Positions 18,256-26,734 of a stretch of 64,000 nucleotides of DNA are shown piece after piece. The translations under genes and the position numbers were made by a program. Numbering within the stretch: position 1 is the stretch's first letter; each line of letters begins with the position of its first letter. The DNA is from Tannerella sp. (GTDB lineage Bacteria > Bacteroidota > Bacteroidia > Bacteroidales > Tannerellaceae), in NCBI GenBank assembly GCA_031271805.1, contig JAISUX010000053.1, positions 1-64,000 of the forward strand, given 5' to 3'. The notes below the pieces were generated by a model. It was not told the DNA's origin. It searched no databases and was given only the letters and a program-made list of their open reading frames with translations.

Positions 18256-19110
18256 ATGCAACAGACAAGGACATACATCGAAAACAGTTTGAAAACGCTT
18301 TACCCGCCGGGCGAGATAAGCGGTTTTATCAGGCTTGTGCTGTCGCATGCTTGCAAGATGTCCTTTACGCAGCAAATTTTGTGCAAAGATACGCAAATCC
18401 CCGAAAATGAAAAAAAAATTATCGCGTCCATTGTCGAAAGGCTAAAAAAAATGGAACCGATACAGTATATTTTGGGTGAAACGGAGTTTTACAGCCTGCC
18501 TTTTTTTGTGGATTCGTCGGTGCTGATTCCACGCCCAGAAACGGAAGAACTCGTCGATATGATTATACGCGACGCGAGAGATGGCGCCTTTCGTAAGATA
18601 CTTGACATCGGGACAGGTAGCGGTTGCATTGCCGTCGTTTTGGCCAAACATATTGATAATGCCGAAGTTACGGCCATCGACATATCGGAAAATGCGCTTG
18701 AAACAGCTAAACGCAACGCCCTTCGCAACAACACGGAAGCGCTTTTTGTCAAGGCGGATATCTTGAATGATTCGGAGCGTCCGGAGGCTTTATCCGGCAA
18801 TTTCAATATCATTGTCGCCAATCCTCCTTATATCCTCAAAAGCGAAAAAGCGGAAATGAAGGCAAATGTGCTTGATTATGAGCCGCATATCGCTCTTTTT
18901 GCGGACGACGAAGACCCGCTGCTTTTTTATCGTGCAATAGCCCGTTTCGCTTCCTGTCATCTTGAATCTTACGGATGTATTTATCTGGAAATAAATCCTT
19001 TATACAGTGATGATTTACTTAAAATGCTCGCCGGTCAAGGCTTTTCACACGCCGAAATCCTTCCCGACTTGAGCGGCAAAAAACGATTCATTAAAGCGAC
19101 GAAAATATGA
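18256..19110 (+). CDS. prmC: Release-factor glutamine methyltransferase PrmC
   Basis: Methylates the GGQ glutamine of peptide-chain release factors using S-adenosylmethionine. The 284-residue product has the PrmC N-terminal helical domain, the linker PIQYILGETEFYSLPFFVD and SVLIPRPETEELV, the SAM motif DIGTGSG (117-123), and the catalytic NPPY (189-192). The ATG at 18256 gives the family-normal start; the frame is open upstream but that part overlaps ribD on the other strand. Its last 4 bases overlap recX. Confidence 0.94.
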   Translation: MQQTRTYIENSLKTLYPPGEISGFIRLVLSHACKMSFTQQILCKDTQIPENEKKIIASIVERLKKMEPIQYILGETEFYSLPFFVDSSVLIPRPETEELVDMIIRDARDGAFRKILDIGTGSGCIAVVLAKHIDNAEVTAIDISENALETAKRNALRNNTEALFVKADILNDSERPEALSGNFNIIVANPPYILKSEKAEMKANVLDYEPHIALFADDEDPLLFYRAIARFASCHLESYGCIYLEINPLYSDDLLKMLAGQGFSHAEILPDLSGKKRFIKATKI

Positions 19111-19589
19111 AAACAGAATCCGAAGTATTGAACTCATTAGCGCGTTATTGTTCGCAGGCCGAGCGTTGCGTATTTGACCTGCACAGGAAAATCCGGGAAG
19201 CCGAGCTGCCCGAAGACGCGGAAACGCGCATCATCGAACGCCTTGTTGAAGAGAAATTCGTGGATGACGCTCGCTATGCCCGCAGCTTTGTCAACGACAA
19301 ATACCGCTTCAATCATTGGGGAAGGATAAAGATAGTTTATGAGCTGAAAATAAGGAATATAAGTCCGGAATTATATACGGAGGCCATCAACCTTATCAAC
19401 GAAGATGAATATATGGCGATCCTCGAAGAGCTGCTACGCAGCAAAAAACGCGCCGTAAAAGGGCGTGACGGACGAGATATCTTCGCCAAACTCTTACGTT
19501 TCGCCTCCTCGCGAGGCTATGAGCCGTCGCTCATCATTTCGACTTTAAAAAAAATCCTCAAGGACATCGACTATGAAGAAGATGATTAA
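19107..19589 (+). CDS. recX: RecX-family regulatory protein
   Basis: A 160-residue all-helical protein with tandem three-helix RecX repeats (LNSLARYCSQAERCVFDLHRKI, RLVEEKFVDDARYARSFVNDKY, the latter the clearest family signature). RecX proteins modulate RecA filaments. ATGA overlap with prmC and a 17-bp overlap with the ComF-like gene show tight translational coupling. Confidence 0.9.
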   Translation: MKTESEVLNSLARYCSQAERCVFDLHRKIREAELPEDAETRIIERLVEEKFVDDARYARSFVNDKYRFNHWGRIKIVYELKIRNISPELYTEAINLINEDEYMAILEELLRSKKRAVKGRDGRDIFAKLLRFASSRGYEPSLIISTLKKILKDIDYEEDD

Positions 19590-20271
19590 CAGCCTGCTAA
19601 ACATGTTTTATCCTTCGTTTTGCATGATATGCCGCAAGCCGCTTGTCGAAAGCGAACAGCATTTCTGCCTGCACTGCCTCTGCGACCTTCCCAAGACGAA
19701 TTACCACATCAACAAAGGCAATCCCACAAGAGCCTTATTCGCAGGTTATCAGCAGATAAACGAAGTCTCATCCTACCTGTTCTTTGAAAAAGAAGGCATC
19801 ACCCAACGTTTGGTGCACTCGCTCAAGTACTACGGCAACAAGTCGCTGGCCGAATATCTCGGACGCATTGCGGCCAACGAACTCAAAAACGACGGTTTCT
19901 ACGCCTCTGTCGATACGATTGTACCCGTCCCGCTTCATCCGGTAAAGAAGCGGCAACGCGGCTACAACCAGTCCGAATTTATTGCCCGCGGAATAGCATC
20001 GGTTTACAACTGCCGAATCGACAATACATCAATCCGACGCAATATTTACACCAAATCCCAGACCCGCAAAACGACTTACGAGCGCCACATTAACGTCGAA
20101 AATATTTTCGAGGTAACCGACTACGAAGCGCTTGCCGGTCATCATATCCTTTTGGTCGATGACGTTATTACTACCGGCGCCACAACGTCGGCCTGCATCG
20201 ACGCCTTGATAGCCGCCGCACCGGAAATCCAAATCAGCGTCTTCTCGCTGTCAATAACACGGGAATTTTAA
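19573..20271 (+). CDS. ComF-family phosphoribosyltransferase-like protein
   Basis: A 232-residue protein with an N-terminal zinc-ribbon-like set of cysteines (C17, C20, C32, C35), the conserved PVPLHPVKKRQRGYNQSE segment and a PRPP-binding loop ILLVDDVITTGATTSA near 194-209. This is the ComF/GntX architecture; in competent bacteria ComF assists uptake of single-stranded DNA, elsewhere the role is unclear. It begins inside recX and its TAA overlaps the stop of the convergent GH29 gene. Confidence 0.9.
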   Translation: MKKMINSLLNMFYPSFCMICRKPLVESEQHFCLHCLCDLPKTNYHINKGNPTRALFAGYQQINEVSSYLFFEKEGITQRLVHSLKYYGNKSLAEYLGRIAANELKNDGFYASVDTIVPVPLHPVKKRQRGYNQSEFIARGIASVYNCRIDNTSIRRNIYTKSQTRKTTYERHINVENIFEVTDYEALAGHHILLVDDVITTGATTSACIDALIAAAPEIQISVFSLSITREF

Positions 20272-21656
20272 AGCGCTCCCGTAAGTTTGAAAACCCAGGC
20301 ATAATCACACGGCGCCTGACTTGGCGACAACGTCGGCGGCTGAATAGTCAGGCTTTTCCCGCCGTAAGAATACGAGACCTTGGTATCGGCGCCAAGTATC
20401 CCGACCGACGCCGGTTTGCGCTCTACATTCTTGATTGTCACAGCTTTAGAAGGATATTTCGTGAATATCACATACAAATCTTTGCCTTTGGTCGTGTAAT
20501 ACGCCGAGATATCAGGATTTTTGTTCGCCGTTTCCCAAGGATTGGTAGAATAGATCGCTTCGCCGTTGACCGCAAGCCAGGAACCGATATCCTTTAGTCG
20601 CTGCTGCATGATTACCGGGATTCGCCCATCAGCCGTAGGCCCGATGTTCAGCAGTAAATTCCCGCCAAGCGCAACCTTGTCGATAAGCAGATGAACAAGC
20701 TGTTCCGAAGTGCTGTAATCGTCGAGGTTCTCGTTACGATTGTAGCCGAATGACGAACCTATGCCACGACATTCTTCCCACGGATGCCTGATACGTGTCC
20801 CTTGCACATTGTCGCTGTGAACGAGGTCATATTCGGTCGTATAAATGCCCCCGTGCTTGCTGCGCGTCTCTTTTCCCCATCGGTCATTGACTACAACATC
20901 CTCTTTTACAGGAGATTCGTTATACAGCCATGCGAGAAATTCGACACTGCGAAGACGTTCCGAAGGATAGTCCCACTCGCCGTCCGTCCAGACTATTTCG
21001 GGCTTGTATTTCGTCACAAGTTCCTTCATCTGCGGCAGCATGTGCGTCTCGACATACTTGTCCACATCCGTTTTATATAGCGGGTGAAACCATTCGAGCA
21101 GCGAATAGTAATAGCCGATATGTATCCCGGCTTTCCGGACGGCCGTTGTCAGGTCGCCCAGAAGGTCGCGGTGCGGCCCGACGTCAACTGCGTTCCAGTT
21201 CCAAGCATGCTCGCTCGGCCATAAAGCATAGCCGTCGTGATGCTTCGATACCAAAACAACATATTTCGCACCGGCATCTTTGAACAATTTAGCCCAATCA
21301 TCAGGCTCAAACATCTCGCACTTAAAATCAGGCGCAAAGTCTTGATACTTAACATTTTCGCCATAAAACTCATTATGATGTTTCACGAATAGCGGATGCT
21401 TGTTAATCAAGCGATTCCAGTAATGTTCGGAATAACATTCGTAGATGCCTTTAGCTCCGTCTTTCGGCAAAGGCCCCCAGGCCGGCACGCTGTAAACTCC
21501 CCAATGTATGAAGATTCCGAACTTAGCGTCGGTGTACCATTCCGGCACAGGCCTCGAATCAATCGAAGTCCAGTCGGCCGTGTATCTTCCCTGCGCGACG
21601 CTACCGGCCGCCATCATCCAGCAGGACAAAACAATATATAAAACCTTAATATTCAT
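20268..21656 (-). CDS. GH29 alpha-L-fucosidase, exported
   Basis: A 462-residue glycosidase with a signal peptide (ending GSVAQ) using the ATG at 21656. GH29 landmarks: EWYTDAKFGIFIHWGVYSVPAW (split here as residues 39-60), KYVVLVSKHHDGYALWPS with the paired His, and the nucleophile D225 in VWTDGEWD. Family members release alpha-L-fucose from plant or host glycans. It is the last gene of the long leftward run that carries the tubulin/Ter genes, 4 bp after the Ca2+ ATPase stop, although its job seems unrelated. Its stop codon overlaps the comF stop. Confidence 0.92.
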   Translation of the reverse strand: MNIKVLYIVLSCWMMAAGSVAQGRYTADWTSIDSRPVPEWYTDAKFGIFIHWGVYSVPAWGPLPKDGAKGIYECYSEHYWNRLINKHPLFVKHHNEFYGENVKYQDFAPDFKCEMFEPDDWAKLFKDAGAKYVVLVSKHHDGYALWPSEHAWNWNAVDVGPHRDLLGDLTTAVRKAGIHIGYYYSLLEWFHPLYKTDVDKYVETHMLPQMKELVTKYKPEIVWTDGEWDYPSERLRSVEFLAWLYNESPVKEDVVVNDRWGKETRSKHGGIYTTEYDLVHSDNVQGTRIRHPWEECRGIGSSFGYNRNENLDDYSTSEQLVHLLIDKVALGGNLLLNIGPTADGRIPVIMQQRLKDIGSWLAVNGEAIYSTNPWETANKNPDISAYYTTKGKDLYVIFTKYPSKAVTIKNVERKPASVGILGADTKVSYSYGGKSLTIQPPTLSPSQAPCDYAWVFKLTGAL

Positions 21657-21660
21657 ACAT

Positions 21661-24561
21661 TTATTTTTTAGCGAACAGCCGCAGGATTTCACCTATCCAC
21701 AATACTAATGACGAAACGCCGATGATTATCCCCCAATCCGCGAGTTTCAAGGGTACGACGTTGAACATTTCGCCTCCGATAGTGACGATTAGCCACTGGC
21801 CTACGAGGATTACCGCTGCGATTAAGAGGAATCCGCTGCATTTGCCTATAAGGGCGAATGAGGATCTGCCTGTCATGAATGCTTTGGCATTGAACATGTT
21901 CCAGAACTGTAACAACACAAAAATAGTGAAGAACAGTGACAGTTCGTAAGGCGACAAGCCATCGCCGCGCCCGAAATTAAAGAAATTTTTGCCGAAATCG
22001 GTGATGCTGAACTCGCTCAATGACGTTATGTCGGCATGTTTAAAATACTGTATCAGGCCGAACAGGAGTATCACGAAGAATATTCCCACGCCCAAGATGC
22101 TCTTCCACATCTGTTTGCCGATGATGAAATCGCTTGTTTTGCGCGGTTTGTCTTTCATCACTTTTTCGCTTGGCGGCAGTGAAGCGAGCGCCATAGCCGC
22201 GAAAGTATCCATAATCAGGTTCACCCATAACATTTGTGTGACGGTCAGCGGCGATTCGGTGCCCAGAAATGCGCCTATCAACACGATGACGCAGGCGGCG
22301 ACGTTGATAGTCATCTGGAACAGGATAAAACGCTGAATATTCTGATACAGAGAGCGTCCCCACATCACGGCGCGCGAGATGCTGCTGAACGAATTATCGA
22401 TTATAGTTATGTCGCTGGCTTCCTTGGCAACGCTTGTGCCGTCGCCCATCGAGAGGCCGACTTGCGCTACATTCAATGCCGGGGCATCGTTAGTGCCGTC
22501 GCCCGTGACCGCTACAACCTGGTCTTTCTGCTGCAGCAACTGCACCAAACGCTGCTTGTCCATCGGACGCGCACGCGACAGTATTTTCAACGACAGTACG
22601 CGCTGCAAAAGCGATTCGTCGTCCATAGCCGCAAATTCTGTTCCCGTCAAATGATGCGAATCGTCCTCGTCCCGCTCCCATAAACCGATCTGGCGACCAA
22701 TCTCCTTAGCCGTGCCCGGAGTATCGCCGGTCACGATTTTTACGTCGATTCCTGCGCTTAAACAACTCTTTACTGCGTCGGGAACTTCGAGGCGTACAGG
22801 ATCGGAAATGGCAACGATACCCAAAAACGAAAGATTTTCGGCGACAACTTTGCCTTCCTTAATATAATCCTTGTCGTCTTCGATTATTTGATATGCAAAA
22901 CCCAAAGTTCGCATCGCTTTATTCTGATAATCAAGCAATTGATTTTCAATATCTTCTTTTGAGACGGGGCTGTTTTTGCACAATCCGAAGACAATTTCCG
23001 GCGCGCCTTTCAGATACAAAACTTTTTTGCCGAGCAAAGGCGAGTTTACAATGGTCGCCATATATTTGCGCTCGGTAGAAAAAGTGAGTTGCTCGATTAT
23101 TTCCGCATCTTCGCGCAATAGCAGATAATTCACTCCCTGTTCGTGCAACCACAGCAATAATGCACCTTCCGTCGGATTGCCCAAAGCCTTGATTTTATTA
23201 GGATCGGAATAATCGAGATAGGCGGTAGAATTTACGGAGATACCCTCGTAAATGATGTCTTTTACCGCGTCATGGAGGGATTGATCCTTTGGGGATTGCG
23301 GGTCATCGCCTGCAATGTCGAAGTTCCAGACTTTCATCTGATTCTGCGTGAGCGTGCCGGTCTTATCGGTGCAAATCACTGTCGCCGCACCCATCGTCTC
23401 GCAAGCGTGCATCTTGCGCACAAGGTTGTTGGTGCTCAACATTCGCTTCATACTCAAGGCCAAACTCAACGTGACACTCATCGGCAAGCCTTCGGGAACG
23501 GCGACCACAATCACCGTTACGGCAATCATGATTGTCTCAAGGGCATACGAACTGAATAATTCCCAATTGATCCCGCTTGAGCCGATACTCAGGAAATAAT
23601 AGGCCACAAAGCCCAGGATGAGGAACAGTATCGCGAAAAGATATTTCAGGAAATCGCTTTTTTCCTCAAGCGCCGTTTTGCGAGTCAATAAAAACGAGCC
23701 TGCGGCTAAGACGATCGAGCCTGCGAAATATGGCAGGAATCCGATCCAGTCGAACGACGGTATCCTTGTCAATGTGAATCCGAGCAGGCGACCGAAAACT
23801 ATCAGAATAGCTATGATGTAACTCGCCTTGGTAATCAGATCTGCCAGTCCGTCTAATTGCTGATTCAGAGGCGTTTCGACGCTGTCGTCGATTTGCGCTC
23901 CCTCATATACTTTGCCGTATTCCGAGGCATCGCCGACTTTCAGAACTCGCATTATTCCGTGGCCGTCAACAACCGTCGTGCCTTTCATCGCATGGTTCGA
24001 CGGATATGTCGCGTCCTTGTCGAAATCGGCCACGTTCACGGTCTTCTTGCAAACCGGCTCGCCCGTGAGAGCCGATTCATTGATTTGCAGCGATACTGCT
24101 TCCAAAAGTTCGCCGTCGGCAGGTATTTCCTCTCCGGTCTCAAGAATCAAAATATCACCTACAACTACCTCTTTTTTAGGTATTTCGCAAACATTAGAGT
24201 TGCGTATTACCTTCACCAAAGTATCGTCGTTAACCTGATTGAGCACCTCAAATTTCTTATTGGCGCTTTGCTCGAACAGGAAGCCTACAACGGTAGCCAA
24301 AAGCACCGCCATCAGTATGCCGAGCGGCTCTAAAAAGGCGCTCAAATCGGCATGTCCCGAAAAATATTCGTAACATGATACAATAACCGATAACACTAAG
24401 GCTACCAATAAAATAATGATGATGGGGTCGGTAAATTTCTCAAGAAATTCCTTCCACCAAGGGTCTTTTTCCGGCGGCGTCAAAACGTTCTCGCCGTGTA
24501 ATTTCCGACTTTCGAGTACTTCTATGTCGTTCAAGCCGGTGTAATGATGAGTCTGTTGCAT
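21661..24561 (-). CDS. P-type Ca2+-transporting ATPase
   Basis: A 966-residue P2-type cation ATPase for calcium efflux at the inner membrane. Present in order: N-terminal cation-ATPase domain, TM pairs, actuator loop (INESALTGEP), the M4 ion site VAVPEGLP typical of P2B calcium pumps, phosphorylation site CDKTGTLTQNQ (Asp near 398), nucleotide-domain KGAPE, hinge GDGTNDAPAL near 686, and a six-TM C-terminal region. The ATG at 24561 (MQQTHHYTGL) leaves a 16-bp gap from the TerB-YqhA gene; a start at 24588 would overlap it. Context with TerD and TerB parts suggests calcium handling is part of the module. Confidence 0.93.
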   Translation of the reverse strand: MQQTHHYTGLNDIEVLESRKLHGENVLTPPEKDPWWKEFLEKFTDPIIIILLVALVLSVIVSCYEYFSGHADLSAFLEPLGILMAVLLATVVGFLFEQSANKKFEVLNQVNDDTLVKVIRNSNVCEIPKKEVVVGDILILETGEEIPADGELLEAVSLQINESALTGEPVCKKTVNVADFDKDATYPSNHAMKGTTVVDGHGIMRVLKVGDASEYGKVYEGAQIDDSVETPLNQQLDGLADLITKASYIIAILIVFGRLLGFTLTRIPSFDWIGFLPYFAGSIVLAAGSFLLTRKTALEEKSDFLKYLFAILFLILGFVAYYFLSIGSSGINWELFSSYALETIMIAVTVIVVAVPEGLPMSVTLSLALSMKRMLSTNNLVRKMHACETMGAATVICTDKTGTLTQNQMKVWNFDIAGDDPQSPKDQSLHDAVKDIIYEGISVNSTAYLDYSDPNKIKALGNPTEGALLLWLHEQGVNYLLLREDAEIIEQLTFSTERKYMATIVNSPLLGKKVLYLKGAPEIVFGLCKNSPVSKEDIENQLLDYQNKAMRTLGFAYQIIEDDKDYIKEGKVVAENLSFLGIVAISDPVRLEVPDAVKSCLSAGIDVKIVTGDTPGTAKEIGRQIGLWERDEDDSHHLTGTEFAAMDDESLLQRVLSLKILSRARPMDKQRLVQLLQQKDQVVAVTGDGTNDAPALNVAQVGLSMGDGTSVAKEASDITIIDNSFSSISRAVMWGRSLYQNIQRFILFQMTINVAACVIVLIGAFLGTESPLTVTQMLWVNLIMDTFAAMALASLPPSEKVMKDKPRKTSDFIIGKQMWKSILGVGIFFVILLFGLIQYFKHADITSLSEFSITDFGKNFFNFGRGDGLSPYELSLFFTIFVLLQFWNMFNAKAFMTGRSSFALIGKCSGFLLIAAVILVGQWLIVTIGGEMFNVVPLKLADWGIIIGVSSLVLWIGEILRLFAKK

Positions 24562-24577
24562 ATTTTTAATATTTAAG

Positions 24578-25486
24578 TTAATGTTCATTTTTCTTTCCGC
24601 CGTGTTTCCCATGATGTATATGTGTCAGGAACAACGCAGCAGAAATCAGCAAAATGCCGACGCTGAGGAACAGTAAATCACTAACGCTTTCATAGTGAAT
24701 ATTGAGCGAATGTTCGAAGAAAGAAACGATTAAAATCATCAAAATAACTTTGCCCAATGACGATTTTAAATCATCTATACTGCTTATTACAAGCCAATTA
24801 GGTCGAGAATCGACCTTGCGGTTCACAGGATCCATCTTGCTGATAAACAGCTCATAAATCCCCATACTGAAGATAATCAGCACGGTAGCAAACAAATAGC
24901 CGTCAACCGATGACACGAAGTAGGCCACCAAATGCTCTAAGTCGTGGCTGTCACCCGAGTGAAACTTCTCAACGAAGAATCTTAATCCTTCGTAAACCTG
25001 CAGCGAACTCCTGATAAACAACGCTATAGAAGCAAACATCGACCCTAAGACGGCGAAAAAAGTAACAAAGCGCAAGCTGAACAACAGCAGCTCGAAAGCC
25101 TTGACATACTGACTTTTATAGCTCAGGATGTCCGGAAAATTTATTGATTTCTTTCTCAGATTGTCAAGCAAAGCCTTCTCGACACGTTCTAATTTACCGT
25201 TGTATTGTATCTTTGCACGCAGCCACTTCGCTTCTTTTTCGTCGATTTCGCCTGGCGATTCGTCGTCTTCCAGCAAAAAAGTCGTTATAGCATCTACGAA
25301 GAGCGTTTCCCATTCTTTCACGCAGTCCCGTAACCGTAGCGAACTTTTCAATTCAAACAGGAAATCCGCCTTTTCCTTATTTATACCGCCGTCGGCATAC
25401 AGAAATTCGCGAAGCTGCTTAAATTTAGCCTCATCAATCACACCGTCGGCAAGTATTGCCGTTTTTAATTCCTCTAATGTGCTCAT
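24578..25486 (-). CDS. TerB-like domain fused to YqhA/UPF0114 membrane domain
   Basis: A 302-residue fusion. Residues 1-115 are helical with repeated acidic turns (ADGVIDEAKF, ADGGINKEKADF, ESPGEIDEKEAKWL), the pattern of TerB, a metal-associated helical domain of tellurite/stress loci. Residues about 128-290 match UPF0114/YqhA: four TM segments with VTFFAVLGSMFASI, FATVLIIFSMGIYELFISKMD and WLVISSIDDLKSSLGKVILMILIVSF. The C-terminus is His/Lys-rich (HIHHGKHGGKK), possibly metal-binding. It overlaps the nuclease gene by ATGA. Function unknown; the calcium pump follows. Confidence 0.78.
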   Translation of the reverse strand: MSTLEELKTAILADGVIDEAKFKQLREFLYADGGINKEKADFLFELKSSLRLRDCVKEWETLFVDAITTFLLEDDESPGEIDEKEAKWLRAKIQYNGKLERVEKALLDNLRKKSINFPDILSYKSQYVKAFELLLFSLRFVTFFAVLGSMFASIALFIRSSLQVYEGLRFFVEKFHSGDSHDLEHLVAYFVSSVDGYLFATVLIIFSMGIYELFISKMDPVNRKVDSRPNWLVISSIDDLKSSLGKVILMILIVSFFEHSLNIHYESVSDLLFLSVGILLISAALFLTHIHHGKHGGKKNEH

Positions 25487-26454
25487 AGCGCCTCCTCCAT
25501 ATTGCTCTCTTTTGTGCTGAAATTACCGTTCACTTGTAGTATCAGCACATATTCGAGAATGTTGTTTTTTAATACCTGCGGGTCATCTTTCCCAAATTCT
25601 TCATATACGATGAAACCGCCTTTAACAAGTCCTTTGGGCGTCTCTTTCATCTCCCTCTCCGGATTCCATCCCTTTCCGTAATAGAAAAACGGCTGGTAAG
25701 TCCCGTTGGGAACCTCGAAGGTGTAACTGCTTGACGCCCGAATATAAGCGTGCCTGACTACCCAGTTGTCTTTTTTTATCGTCACCAGCACGTCGGAGTT
25801 GTCAGGCGTAGTCACCTTGATTTGCGAACATCCGCCGAGTGTGCATGGTTCATTGCCTCCGTATATTTCAAAATACGGCGTATCTCCCGTATTCAGGGAG
25901 TTATTTTTGTATTTGTCTTCCAAGGTTTCGCCGTCTTCGTCAAACGCATCTTTTGCGGCGACATTTTGCCTGTTAAGCGCTCGCTTCTCCCAGGGAGGCA
26001 CAGGATTGGGATCTCTCCAAAGGCCACGTTTAGCCTGCTTGGCTTCGTCCTCCAAATCAGCAAGTTCCTGATCGGAATTATATTTCGTGAAATGCCATGC
26101 CAAGCCTGCCTTGAGCATCTCCCGACCCAACTCTCGGCCGTCTTTCAAATATGTAAAACCCAGCGTGCGGCCGTACTGGTCCGTACCGGTCTTTTCTACC
26201 TCAATATATTGTCCCAAGCACAAGTCGCTAAGATAGTTCGTTGACACACGGCTGAAGGGCATTCCCCTCTCCGGTGCGTCAATTCCATCCATCCTGACAC
26301 GGATCGTGTCTTCGCTATCGTCGGCGACCATGTCGTATGTATCCCCGTCAATTACCTTTATGACTTTGCCGGAAAAATAATCCTGACTTCCGAATTGACA
26401 TTCGATGAAAATCAGAAAAACGGCAAAAACTCCTAATATATTTATCTTACTCAT
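25483..26454 (-). CDS. Exported staphylococcal-nuclease-domain protein
   Basis: A 323-residue protein. A hydrophobic leader is followed by a thermonuclease (SNase-like) domain at about 25-150: GKVIKVIDGDTYDMV, the catalytic Arg/Glu set in RVRMDGIDAPERG, and YGRTLGF supplying the third catalytic Arg. All expected catalytic residues are present, so calcium-dependent phosphodiesterase activity outside the cytoplasm is plausible. Residues about 195-310 form a separate beta-rich domain (YFEIYGGNEPCTLGGCSQ onward) I cannot name. The ATG at 26454 is preferred to a TTG two codons upstream. The upstream micro-protein stop is 2 bp away. Confidence 0.82.
   Translation of the reverse strand: MSKINILGVFAVFLIFIECQFGSQDYFSGKVIKVIDGDTYDMVADDSEDTIRVRMDGIDAPERGMPFSRVSTNYLSDLCLGQYIEVEKTGTDQYGRTLGFTYLKDGRELGREMLKAGLAWHFTKYNSDQELADLEDEAKQAKRGLWRDPNPVPPWEKRALNRQNVAAKDAFDEDGETLEDKYKNNSLNTGDTPYFEIYGGNEPCTLGGCSQIKVTTPDNSDVLVTIKKDNWVVRHAYIRASSSYTFEVPNGTYQPFFYYGKGWNPEREMKETPKGLVKGGFIVYEEFGKDDPQVLKNNILEYVLILQVNGNFSTKESNMEEAL
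25487..25500 (-). promoter_or_regulatory. Strong Shine-Dalgarno for the TerB-YqhA gene
   Basis: On the minus strand GGAGGAG, inside the last codons of the nuclease gene, ends 5 nt before the ATG. Such a strong site is uncommon in Bacteroidetes and supports the 25486 start and efficient restart at the ATGA overlap. Confidence 0.6.
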
Positions 26455-26456
26455 TT

Positions 26457-26660
26457 TCAAGATAATAACATAGTCAATAAATCATAACCACCACTCGCAA
26501 CGATTACGATGCCTAAGATTGCGCAAGCGATATTAACAAACTTCCGATACGGACTTTTCTTTTTCTTGCCCTTTCCTTTGCCCTTGCCCTTGATGATCAA
26601 ATCGGGCAAAACCAACCAGATAAAAAGCCCCAATATGATCTTAAAAACAATTGCAGCCAT
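26457..26660 (-). CDS. Two-TM micro-protein
   Basis: A 67-residue protein: a hydrophobic segment (IVFKIILGLFIWLVLPDLII), a very basic middle made of Lys-Gly pairs (KGKGKGKGKKK), and a second hydrophobic segment (FVNIACAILGIVIVASGGYDLL). It should be an inner-membrane hairpin with a positively charged cytosolic loop. No family recognised. I use the ATG at 26660; a GTG one codon earlier is possible. It is packed against the nuclease gene and lies just after a perfect 12-bp hairpin. Confidence 0.65.
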   Translation of the reverse strand: MAAIVFKIILGLFIWLVLPDLIIKGKGKGKGKKKKSPYRKFVNIACAILGIVIVASGGYDLLTMLLS

Positions 26661-26674
26661 CACAAACGGATAGA

Positions 26675-26708
26675 GAGGGTATTGTTCTCAAAAGCTAACA
26701 ATACCCTC
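26675..26708 (-). repeat. Perfect 12-bp inverted repeat inside the Ter-type operon
   Basis: GAGGGTATTGTT (26675-26686) and its exact complement AACAATACCCTC (26697-26708) flank a 10-nt loop. The leftward transcript has no U-run after it, so it is not a classical terminator. It ends 14 nt before the micro-protein start and splits the operon into a cytoskeletal/TerD half and a nuclease/TerB/ATPase half; an mRNA-processing, stability or translational element is possible. Confidence 0.75.
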
Positions 26709-26734
26709 GATTTTCAATTCACACAAAGGTCTGA

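Noticed and set aside
18214..18396. Longer N-terminus for RibD
   Set aside because: It would overlap the start of prmC and its promoter, and has no family similarity.
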